Shown: positions 1-6,612 of the stretch, piece by piece
Layout: each line of letters starts with the position of its first letter
How positions within the stretch are numbered: the stretch's first letter is position 1
Assembly: GCA_946619625.1 (NCBI GenBank)
Contig: CAMOMF010000128.1
Coordinates: 1 to 15,015, forward strand
Direction: 5' to 3'
Source: an uncultured Bacteroidales bacterium
GTDB taxonomy: Bacteria; Bacteroidota; Bacteroidia; Bacteroidales; Paludibacteraceae
Length of the DNA stretch: 15,015 nt
Made by a program: the position numbers and the translations under genes
The notes under the pieces: generated by a model
Databases searched by the model: none
Told to the model about the DNA's origin: nothing
Seen by the model: the letters and a program-made list of their open reading frames with translations, nothing else

Positions 1-807
1 GACGAGTTCACCATTGCGTGGGGAATGAATATCTCCAACCAATGGTATATCGGCACAGAATTGGGAGTGCGCAGCCTTACGTACATGAAATCAACCGTTT
101 ATGACGAGGCTTTCCGCGCGGGAGGAAACTACTCGCTCAAGTCGAATGTCACGGCTTCGGGAGTGGGTTTCATTAGCAAGTTCGGTCTGTTGTACCGCCC
201 AACGCGTTACCTGCGCCTTGGTGCAGCGTTCCATTCTCCGGTGCCGGTGGGACTGACTCTGCGCAACTACGCCGACCTGTCTTCCGTGTATGGCGGCACA
301 GTCACGGTGGGCTCACCTGAGAACACCGACTCACCCCGCTCGTTCAGCCAGCCTATGCGCGTAGTAGCGGGTATGGCTTTCCAATTAAACACGATAGGAC
401 TACTCTCCTTGGAGTATGATTATCAGCACGATATCAACAAGTCGAACGTAAAACTGACAGACACCCACACCGCCAAAGTGGGCATGGAGGCGGTAGCGGG
501 CAACAACTGGTTCTTCAATCTGGGTTATGCACTGCGGTTTCGCAGTTTGGACAAAGGCAAGTGGTCGGACACCGTCTATCCGCTTGATTACAGCTCGGTT
601 CGTACAGACACCGAGTTTGCCAATCTGCAGTACGCACACTACCTGTCCGGAGGCATCAGTTTCCGCCACAAGTACGTGGTGGTAGGCGCTGCCTATCAAT
701 GCTGTCTGAAGCGGGAACATATCCGTTTCCACGAAATGCAACCCGTGCCCATCGCCCTTGGAACGACCTCGCACCGAGTAGTCTTCTCGATTGCATGGAG
801 GCACTGA
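1..807 (+). CDS. FadL/OmpP1-type outer-membrane protein (3' part)
   Basis: The reading frame is open from the first base, so the 5' end lies outside the window; about 268 residues are visible. They look like a transmembrane beta-barrel: alternating polar and hydrophobic stretches, many aromatic residues, and phrases such as LRLGAAFHSPVPVGLTLRNY and LLSLEYDYQHDINKSN, which resemble the Bacteroidota OmpP1/FadL/TodX group. The protein ends in VVFSIAWRH, an aromatic-rich last strand as expected for outer-membrane barrels. FadL-family proteins carry hydrophobic compounds such as long-chain fatty acids across the outer membrane; the substrate here cannot be told. Its last codons contain the GGAGG that serves the next gene, and its TGA lies one base before the mtaB ATG, so the two are probably co-transcribed. 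The family call is by recognition of sequence style, not by a search. Confidence 0.75.
   Translation, partial: DEFTIAWGMNISNQWYIGTELGVRSLTYMKSTVYDEAFRAGGNYSLKSNVTASGVGFISKFGLLYRPTRYLRLGAAFHSPVPVGLTLRNYADLSSVYGGTVTVGSPENTDSPRSFSQPMRVVAGMAFQLNTIGLLSLEYDYQHDINKSNVKLTDTHTAKVGMEAVAGNNWFFNLGYALRFRSLDKGKWSDTVYPLDYSSVRTDTEFANLQYAHYLSGGISFRHKYVVVGAAYQCCLKREHIRFHEMQPVPIALGTTSHRVVFSIAWRH
797..801 (+). promoter_or_regulatory. Shine-Dalgarno site of mtaB
   Basis: GGAGG sits inside the end of the upstream outer-membrane protein gene, 7 nt before the ATG at 809. It decides the mtaB start: an in-frame TTG at 791 would give six more residues but lies upstream of this site. Strong Shine-Dalgarno sites are uncommon in Bacteroidota, where AT-rich leaders usually serve initiation. 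Confidence 0.6.
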
Positions 808-808
808 C

Positions 809-2137
809 ATGAAGATTCTGTACCAAACATTAGGCTGCAAACTGAATTTCGCTGAAACGAGCAGTTTGGCGGACTCGCTGCGCCACGCCGGACATGAGAC
901 GGTTCATCGCGGCGAACAGGCGGATGTGTGCATCCTGAACACGTGCTCCGTGACGGATGTGGCAGACCAGAAAGGGCGTCAGGCTATCCGACGACTACAC
1001 CGCGAACACCCCGATGCAAAGATTATCGTGACGGGCTGTTACGCCCAACTGCAGCCTGAGAGGGTTGCCGGCATCGAGGGCGTCACTATGGTGGTCGGAT
1101 CCAACGAGAAGGACCGGATCCAAAGTATTATAGAGGTCATCTCATCCTCTTCTGCCTCTCCTTCGAAAAACCTATATAGATTTTCGCCGGAATACTACAC
1201 CGACCTTGCCTCGCCGCAGGGACGTCTGAGTGAGGCGGGACGTCGGTTCCATCCCAGTTGTTCGAAAGAGGACCGCACCCGCTGTTTCCTGAAGGTGCAG
1301 GACGGTTGCGATTATTTCTGCACCTATTGCACTATCCCCATGGCACGCGGAACAAGCCGCAACGCCCCCATTGCCGACACGGTGGCACTGGCGCAGAAAG
1401 CCATTGACGAGGGTGCCAAGGAGATTGTACTGACCGGCGTGAATATCGGCGATTTCGGGCGCAGCACCGGCGAGACTTTCCTTGAACTGCTCCATGCCTT
1501 GGACGAGGTGAATGGCGAAGTCCGCTACCGTATCTCGTCCTGCGAGCCCAATCTGTTGTCTGACCAAATCATCGACTTCGTTGCCTCCAGCCGCCATTTT
1601 GCACCGCACTTCCATATCCCGCTGCAGAGTGGCAGCAACGAGGTGCTGAAGATCATGCACCGCCGCTATAGCCGCGAACTGTTTCAGGAACGTGTGGAGC
1701 GCATCCGTTCGCGTATGCCCGGCGCGTTTATCGGCGTGGACTGTATGGTGGGTGTACGCGGCGAAACAGAAGAGATGTTCGGCGACTACTATCGTTTTAT
1801 CGAACAACTGCCCGTATGCCAACTGCACGTCTTTCCCTACTCGGAACGCAGGGGAACCCGCATGGTGGACATGGACCTGCCGCGTGTTTCCAACGAAGAG
1901 CAGCGGCGGCGTGTGGAGGTCCTGCTCAGGCTGAGCGAAAGCAAACTGGCTGCGTTCTATGCCGCACATCGGGGAGAACAGGCTACGGTGCTGTGGGAAG
2001 CAGCAGGCAAGGGCAATATGCTTACACAAAACAGCACCAGACAAAAAACGATGTCAGGGTGGACGGAAAACTACATACGCGTCAGCGCCCCTTACCAAAA
2101 AGAAAAAATCAATCAATTCGAACAAATATGGATTTAA
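809..2137 (+). CDS. mtaB: tRNA t6A37 methylthiotransferase MtaB
   Basis: This is a 442-residue radical-SAM methylthiotransferase that converts N6-threonylcarbamoyladenosine at tRNA position 37 to the 2-methylthio form (ms2t6A). The N-terminal UPF0004 domain begins KILYQTLGCKLNFAETSSL and holds the three cysteines of the second iron-sulfur cluster at about C10, C46 (NTCSVTDVADQKGRQA) and C77 (VTGCYAQ). The radical-SAM motif CxxxCxxC is C167/C171/C174 in DGCDYFCTYCTIPMARG. IPLQSGSNEVLKIMHRRY is the usual later core motif, and the last 60 or so residues fit a TRAM RNA-binding domain. Length is normal. The linker before the radical-SAM core (about residues 110-160) is Ser-rich and somewhat long. 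CNxCSV together with KVQDGCDYFC favours MtaB over MiaB or RimO. The 3' end overlaps the next gene by 10 nt in another frame. Confidence 0.93.
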   Translation: MKILYQTLGCKLNFAETSSLADSLRHAGHETVHRGEQADVCILNTCSVTDVADQKGRQAIRRLHREHPDAKIIVTGCYAQLQPERVAGIEGVTMVVGSNEKDRIQSIIEVISSSSASPSKNLYRFSPEYYTDLASPQGRLSEAGRRFHPSCSKEDRTRCFLKVQDGCDYFCTYCTIPMARGTSRNAPIADTVALAQKAIDEGAKEIVLTGVNIGDFGRSTGETFLELLHALDEVNGEVRYRISSCEPNLLSDQIIDFVASSRHFAPHFHIPLQSGSNEVLKIMHRRYSRELFQERVERIRSRMPGAFIGVDCMVGVRGETEEMFGDYYRFIEQLPVCQLHVFPYSERRGTRMVDMDLPRVSNEEQRRRVEVLLRLSESKLAAFYAAHRGEQATVLWEAAGKGNMLTQNSTRQKTMSGWTENYIRVSAPYQKEKINQFEQIWI

Positions 2138-2397
2138 CGTTCATCACCGGAACTATTGCCGGAATATGTATGGCTGTATGCCAAGTACCACAAGCCTGGC
2201 AGATATACAAGACCCGAAACACCGAAGGGCTGTCCCTTTTGATGCAAATCATCCTTACAACAGGCATCTTTTTCTGGTTCCTGACAGGTATCATCATGAA
2301 GCATCCGCCCATGTGGATAAGCAATGGTATTTGCCTAATTTTTTGCATCTACGTACTCGTAATGTGCATAATAACAAAAAATAGCAAGAAAAAATAA
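2128..2397 (+). CDS. SemiSWEET-type PQ-loop sugar transporter
   Basis: This is an 89-residue membrane protein with three predicted helices (about 4-24, 38-58, 62-82) and a basic C-terminus (TKNSKKK). The first helix ends in the PQ-loop signature VPQAWQIYKTRNTEGLS (P21-Q22), and a second conserved stretch is PPMWISNGICLIFCIYV. SemiSWEETs are half-transporters of one triple-helix bundle that dimerise to move mono- or disaccharides through the inner membrane. The length is typical. The ATG at 2128 lies within the last codons of mtaB (10-nt overlap, different frame), so translation is probably coupled to mtaB. A longer open frame starts far upstream inside mtaB, but the SemiSWEET homology begins just after this ATG. 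The sugar carried cannot be inferred. Confidence 0.85.
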   Translation: MDLTFITGTIAGICMAVCQVPQAWQIYKTRNTEGLSLLMQIILTTGIFFWFLTGIIMKHPPMWISNGICLIFCIYVLVMCIITKNSKKK

Positions 2398-2414
2398 CTT
2401 TTTTTGCCAAAATA

Positions 2415-2446
2415 TTTGCATAATTCAAAAAAAAGCAGTAACTTTG
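2415..2446 (+). promoter_or_regulatory. Bacteroidota sigma-ABfr-type promoter upstream of rho
   Basis: A -33 box TTTG at 2415-2418 is followed after 20 nt by the -7 box TAACTTTG at 2439-2446. This matches the Bacteroidota consensus TTTG-N19-21-TAnnTTTG. The spacer is A-rich. Transcription would start near 2452, leaving a leader of about 125 nt before the rho ATG at 2578. Confidence 0.8.
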
Positions 2447-2577
2447 CACTCGCGTTTTGAAACACTGCGTTGGTCTCTTTCCTCGTAGAACTCGGACGAT
2501 CTGCTTCGCTATTATAGCGAGACATTGCAAACCCATTCCGTTGACGGATTGATTTCCTTAGAATTTATTTTCACTTT
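2447..2577 (+). promoter_or_regulatory. Long 5' leader of rho with small hairpin
   Basis: The leader holds no recognisable gene. It contains a 6-bp hairpin at 2506-2520 (TCGCTA, loop TTA, TAGCGA) and a weaker TCCGT/ACGGA pairing near 2538-2549. Rho in other bacteria is autoregulated by premature termination in its own leader, so an attenuation role is plausible but is only an inference here. I do not recognise a known riboswitch. Confidence 0.35.
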
Positions 2578-4467
2578 ATGACATACGACATTAACCAACT
2601 CGGGCAATTAACGCTCGATGAACTCAAACAAGTAGCGAAAGACTTCGGACTGAAAGTTAAGCGTAACGCCGAAGCGCAGGGACTGATTTACGAAATTCTT
2701 GATGCACAAGCAATTCAACATGCCGCAGAAGTTGAGGCGAAAGCCGATGCACGCACCACTCGCAAACGTGAGCGCACACGCGTTGCACAGAAACAAGAAA
2801 AGGTGGAGAAGGTCGGACTTGCACACCTGAAAGACAAAGGCCCGAAAATGACCTCTCAAGCGGAGGAACAGAAAGCCATGGCGGAACAAGTGGAACAACG
2901 CACAGAAGAGCAGGCACGTTTGCAGGCACGCCGCCGTGGACGCCCGCGCAAAGTGCTCTTCGCGGAAGAGCCAGTCGCTCCGCAGGCACCCCAACCGGTT
3001 GCCACGCTACCCGAGCCGCAGCCTGCACCCGAACCCGAACCGGTACAGCAGCTTATCAACGCCGCTCCCGAGGTACAGACTCCCGAAGAACCCGTTTTGA
3101 CCGCACAACCCGAAGCCGCTCCGCAATTGTCGGAAGAGGAGATTGCTCTGCGTGCCAAGCGGGAAGAGGCCAACCGCGCCGCCTTGGAAGCCGCGCTCTT
3201 CGCCTTCGAGGATGACCGCGCACACAAACAGCGCAAAAAACAGCGCATGAACAACGCAGCACCCTTTCAACCGGCGGAACAACAAAACAAATATCAGGAC
3301 AAGTATCAAAACAACGAACTTGCTCCCGCTCCTGTACCCGAGTACAATTTTGGCGATTTTGTAACCGGAGTCGGCACACTGGAAATCATGCCGGACGGCT
3401 TTGGTTTCCTGCGCTCGCCGGACTACAACTACCTGCCCTCACCGGACGATATCTACGTATCCGCACAGCAAATCAAACAGTACGGACTGAAGCCCGGCGA
3501 CACCGTCGAGTGCTCTATCCTGCCACCCAAAGACGGTGACCGATTCTTCCCCATGAACACCGTGAAGAAAATCAACGGATGTCTGCCCGAACAGGTACGT
3601 GACCGGGTCGCTTTCGAGCACCTTACGCCCCTTTTCCCTGACAAGAAATTCAAACTCTGCACCGGACACAACGACCCGCTCAGTTGCCGTGTTATCGACC
3701 TGTTTGCACCTATCGGCAAAGGACAACGCGGCTTGATAGTGGCACAGCCTAAGACCGGTAAAACCGTACTACTGAAAGAGGTGGCGAACGCCATTGCCGC
3801 CAACCATCCCGAGGTGTATATGATTGTTCTGCTCATCGATGAACGTCCGGAAGAGGTTACCGACATGGCACGCAGCGTGCATGCCGAGGTCATCGCCAGC
3901 ACGTTTGACGAGCCGGCAGAGAACCACGTCAAGGTGGCAAACATCGTACACGAGAAAGCCAAGCGTCTGGTTGAGTGCGGACACGATGTAGTCATCCTGC
4001 TCGATTCCATCACCCGACTGGCGCGTGCCTACAACACCGTAGCGCCAGCGTCCGGCAAAGTGCTGTCCGGAGGTGTGGAAGCCAGCGCTCTGCACAAACC
4101 CAAACGGTTCTTCGGAGCGGCACGTAACATCGAGGATGGCGGCTCACTCACAATCATCGCAACCGCCCTGACCGAAACCGGCAGCAAGATGGATGATGTC
4201 ATCTTCGAGGAGTTCAAGGGTACAGGAAACATGGAACTGCAATTAGACCGCAAACTGTCCAACAAGCGCGTCTTCCCTGCTGTGGATATCATGGCTTCCT
4301 CCACCCGACGCGACGACTTACTATTGCCGCCGGAGATTCTCAGCCGCATGTGGCAGATACGCAACTACCTGAGCGACATGAACTCAATCGAGGCGATGGA
4401 GTTCCTCAAGAAACGTATCGAAGTCACTGCCGACAACGACGAGTTCCTCGCTTCGGTTAACGGGTAA
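2578..4467 (+). CDS. rho: Transcription termination factor Rho with long disordered insertion
   Basis: This 629-residue protein is the hexameric RNA-dependent ATPase that ends transcription. Residues 1-50 (LTLDELKQVAKDFGLKVK and on) form the Rho N-terminal helical domain. Residues about 52-255 are a low-complexity insertion rich in Glu, Gln, Ala, Pro and Arg/Lys, with an AT-hook-like RRRGRPRK at 118-125. The cold-shock-like RNA-binding domain follows at about 256-335 (GTLEIMPDGFGFLRSPDYNY). The ATPase core has Walker A at 385-396 (GLIVAQPKTGKT), IDERPEEVTDM at 420-430 and Walker B VVILLDS at 471-477. The Q/R-loop region includes LSGGVEASALHKPKRFFGAA. The protein is about 200 residues longer than E. 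coli Rho because of the insertion, which is typical of Bacteroidota; the one in Bacteroides thetaiotaomicron is reported to drive condensate formation. It is first in a run with aroQ, the porT-like gene and the patatin gene. Confidence 0.97.
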   Translation: MTYDINQLGQLTLDELKQVAKDFGLKVKRNAEAQGLIYEILDAQAIQHAAEVEAKADARTTRKRERTRVAQKQEKVEKVGLAHLKDKGPKMTSQAEEQKAMAEQVEQRTEEQARLQARRRGRPRKVLFAEEPVAPQAPQPVATLPEPQPAPEPEPVQQLINAAPEVQTPEEPVLTAQPEAAPQLSEEEIALRAKREEANRAALEAALFAFEDDRAHKQRKKQRMNNAAPFQPAEQQNKYQDKYQNNELAPAPVPEYNFGDFVTGVGTLEIMPDGFGFLRSPDYNYLPSPDDIYVSAQQIKQYGLKPGDTVECSILPPKDGDRFFPMNTVKKINGCLPEQVRDRVAFEHLTPLFPDKKFKLCTGHNDPLSCRVIDLFAPIGKGQRGLIVAQPKTGKTVLLKEVANAIAANHPEVYMIVLLIDERPEEVTDMARSVHAEVIASTFDEPAENHVKVANIVHEKAKRLVECGHDVVILLDSITRLARAYNTVAPASGKVLSGGVEASALHKPKRFFGAARNIEDGGSLTIIATALTETGSKMDDVIFEEFKGTGNMELQLDRKLSNKRVFPAVDIMASSTRRDDLLLPPEILSRMWQIRNYLSDMNSIEAMEFLKKRIEVTADNDEFLASVNG

Positions 4468-4473
4468 AAGCCG

Positions 4474-4893
4474 ATGAACATCCTGATTCTGAACGGACCT
4501 AACCTCAACCTGCTCGGGCAACGCGAACCCGACTTGTACGGGAACCGCAGTTTTGAGGATTATCTGGAAGAACTCCAACGGCTCTTCCCTGCTGACAGCC
4601 TGACCTACATTCAGAGCAATCACGAGGGCGACCTCATTGATGCCATCCAGCAGTACGGGTTCGGGAAGGCACAAGGAATCGTGCTCAATGCCGGTGGATA
4701 TACTCACACTAGTGTCAGTCTGCGCGATGCGGTGGCGGCTGTCCGCACGCCTGTTGTAGAAGTGCATATTACGGATATCAACCAACGGGAACCGTTTCGC
4801 AGACACTCTTTTCTGACCGATGTCTGCGCCCATTCCGTTATTGGACATGGGTTGGATGGATACCGGGAAGCAATACAATTTTTAAGGAAGTGA
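4474..4893 (+). CDS. aroQ: Type II 3-dehydroquinate dehydratase
   Basis: A 139-residue cytosolic enzyme that dehydrates 3-dehydroquinate to 3-dehydroshikimate in the shikimate pathway to aromatic amino acids. Type II hallmarks are all present: ILNGPNLNLLGQREPDLYG at the N-terminus with the catalytic Tyr22 in the flexible loop, QSNHEGDLIDAIQ, the substrate-binding NAGGYTHTSVSLRDA at 72-86, and catalytic-site VEVHITDINQREPFRRHS with His98. Length is normal for the dodecameric type II enzyme. The usual HxSN after VEVH is TDIN here, a minor variation. It starts 6 nt after the rho stop, and its TGA overlaps the GTG start of the next gene, so it belongs to the same transcript. Confidence 0.95.
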   Translation: MNILILNGPNLNLLGQREPDLYGNRSFEDYLEELQRLFPADSLTYIQSNHEGDLIDAIQQYGFGKAQGIVLNAGGYTHTSVSLRDAVAAVRTPVVEVHITDINQREPFRRHSFLTDVCAHSVIGHGLDGYREAIQFLRK

Positions 4894-5630
4894 AGAAGTT
4901 TTTAGTTTTCATATTACTCTGCACCTGCGCATTGACAACCAATGCACAGCGAGCCATGAACCGCCCTTATATCGACGACAAACTGGTACATTTCGGTTTC
5001 TCGCTCGGTATGAACCTGATGAGTTATTCTGTCACGGAATCGCTTCAACCCGTCAGCGGACTCTCTCCCACTCCGGGCGAAGGTAATTTCACAGGCGAAA
5101 TACTTCACCCGCGTGTCAGTTCGCTCTTCCCGGGTTTCTCCGTGGGCTTTATCACAGATGTCCGGCTTGCCAAGCACCTCAACCTGCGCTTTACACCTGA
5201 ACTGCACTTCGGCGAGCGCGTCATTAGTTACAAATCCGAGTCGGGAAACCTGGGGATGATGACTGCCAACGTACTCTGCATGCCATTGGCTATTCCCTTG
5301 ATGCTCAAATGGTCTGCCGACCGCGAAAGTAACTACCGACCCTATGTGATAGCCGGCGGCGGTGTCAGTTACGATTTTGCGCAGGACAAAGAGCGGTATG
5401 TCCTGCAACGACCTTTCGACTACTTCATGCAGGTCGGCTTTGGCTGCGATTTCTATTTCAGTTGGTTCAAGTTCTGCCCGGAGATCAAGTACCAATTAGG
5501 ATTCAATAATGTACTGACCCCTATGGCTGACCGCAGCGAGGGTATCACCGCCGAGACGCAAGGATTCTACACCGATGCCATCAAGCGACTCCGTTCGCAC
5601 ATGGTCAGTATCGTATTTAATTTCGAATAG
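4890..5630 (+). CDS. porT: PorT/SprT-like type IX secretion protein
   Basis: A 246-residue exported protein. MKKFLVFILLCTCALTTNA is a clear signal peptide with cleavage expected after A19. The mature part begins with DDKLVHFGFSLGMNLMSYSV, close to the K(L/F)HFGFxxGxN opening of the PorT/SprT family, and continues with barrel-like strands (LNLRFTPELHFGER, YVIAGGGVSYDF, FKFCPEIKYQLGFNN) to a final VSIVFNFE. PorT is an outer-membrane-associated protein required for type IX secretion in Porphyromonas and gliding Flavobacteria; its length of about 245 residues matches. The start is GTG, overlapping the aroQ stop by 4 nt (GTGA); no better start precedes the signal peptide. The next ATG is one base after this gene's stop. 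An alternative is a generic PorT-family outer-membrane beta-barrel not involved in secretion. Confidence 0.75.
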   Translation: MKKFLVFILLCTCALTTNAQRAMNRPYIDDKLVHFGFSLGMNLMSYSVTESLQPVSGLSPTPGEGNFTGEILHPRVSSLFPGFSVGFITDVRLAKHLNLRFTPELHFGERVISYKSESGNLGMMTANVLCMPLAIPLMLKWSADRESNYRPYVIAGGGVSYDFAQDKERYVLQRPFDYFMQVGFGCDFYFSWFKFCPEIKYQLGFNNVLTPMADRSEGITAETQGFYTDAIKRLRSHMVSIVFNFE

Positions 5631-5631
5631 T

Positions 5632-6519
5632 ATGAAACCAAATGTTGCACTATGCCTTAGTAGTGGGGGCAGCCGCGGAATGGCACATATCGGCGCCATC
5701 GAGGAACTGCTGGCAAGAGGGTACACAATATCATCCATCTCCGGCACTTCCATCGGAAGCCTGATTGCGGGCATATATGCCTCCGGCAAGATACACGAAG
5801 CACACGATTGGTTCTGCTCGCTTGACAAACAGCAGATTCTCAGTCTTACTGACTTCAGTTTTGGACTTAGTTATGTCGTCAAAGGCAACAAAGTGCTGGA
5901 GGCAATCAAGCAGTGGGTGCCGGATTGCGACATACAGGACCTGCCTATCCCCGTCGCCATGGTAGCCACAGATATCCTCAACAGCCGCGAAGTGGTCTTC
6001 ACCTCCGGCAAATTGTTCGATGCCATACGTGCCTCCATATCTATCCCTATGGTCTTCGAGCCCTACAACTGGCAGGACACGCTCCTTGTGGACGGCGGAC
6101 TCACCAACCCGTTCCCCCTCAACCGCACCCCGCGCACAGGCGGAGACATCCTTGTGGGAGTCAACATCTCCGCGCAGGACCATATGCAGACGGGGGTCTC
6201 CATCCCCACTCTCCCCGAAAAATGGGGGATAAACAAACTGGAAACAGTAACAAAATTGTGGGACAAACTCTCCAAAGACCTTGGCGAGTTTACCCCGCAG
6301 ATAAATTTAGCCTCCCTCATTAATCGTACTATCGACGTGCAGATTCAAGCCAACTGCCGAATCATGGCGGAAGCCTGCAAGCCCGAAGTGCTGGTGGAAA
6401 TGCCCCAAAACGCCTACTCCACCTTCGATTTCGACAAGGCGGAAGAAATACTCAACAAGGGCAGAGAACTCATGGCAAACGCACTCGATAAATACGAGGC
6501 GAAAATGCTACAAGAATGA
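5632..6519 (+). CDS. Patatin-like phospholipase (RssA type)
   Basis: A 295-residue patatin-fold serine hydrolase, probably cytosolic since no signal peptide is seen. The oxyanion-hole loop is SSGGSRGMAHIG (about 10-21), the nucleophile elbow is GTSIGS with Ser40, and the dyad aspartate is Asp154 in VDGGLTNPFP. Patatins cleave acyl esters of phospholipids or other lipids; the natural substrate cannot be read from sequence. An in-frame ATG lies further upstream inside the porT-like gene, but the conserved domain starts at MKPNVALCLSSGG, so the ATG at 5632, one base after the previous stop, is chosen. It ends the rho-aroQ-porT-like run; a 93-nt gap follows. Confidence 0.88.
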   Translation: MKPNVALCLSSGGSRGMAHIGAIEELLARGYTISSISGTSIGSLIAGIYASGKIHEAHDWFCSLDKQQILSLTDFSFGLSYVVKGNKVLEAIKQWVPDCDIQDLPIPVAMVATDILNSREVVFTSGKLFDAIRASISIPMVFEPYNWQDTLLVDGGLTNPFPLNRTPRTGGDILVGVNISAQDHMQTGVSIPTLPEKWGINKLETVTKLWDKLSKDLGEFTPQINLASLINRTIDVQIQANCRIMAEACKPEVLVEMPQNAYSTFDFDKAEEILNKGRELMANALDKYEAKMLQE

Positions 6520-6612
6520 GACAATCATGAGAAGACCATGGGGTGAGCAAAATCGATAGTTTAATTCATTGATTATCAAAATCAGTAACATCAAAAATTG
6601 ATCACAAACCAT

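Noticed and set aside
1219..1244. GGGACGTC repeated 18 nt apart within mtaB
   Set aside because: Two short copies in a coding linker; no palindromic or regulatory context.
1172..2044. Long minus-strand open frame opposite mtaB (290 codons)
   Set aside because: The + strand carries clear radical-SAM motifs throughout; the opposite frame shows no recognisable domain and is a codon-bias shadow.
2470..2517. Possible 15-codon leader peptide before rho, starting at TTG
   Set aside because: No Shine-Dalgarno site, a rare start codon and no regulatory amino-acid run; chance is sufficient.
3453..4013. Minus-strand open frame opposite rho (186 codons)
   Set aside because: It lies across the most conserved part of rho and has no domain of its own.
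6520..6612. Possible promoter before gltX
   Set aside because: The gap is AT-rich but has no TAnnTTTG box with a TTTG at the proper distance.
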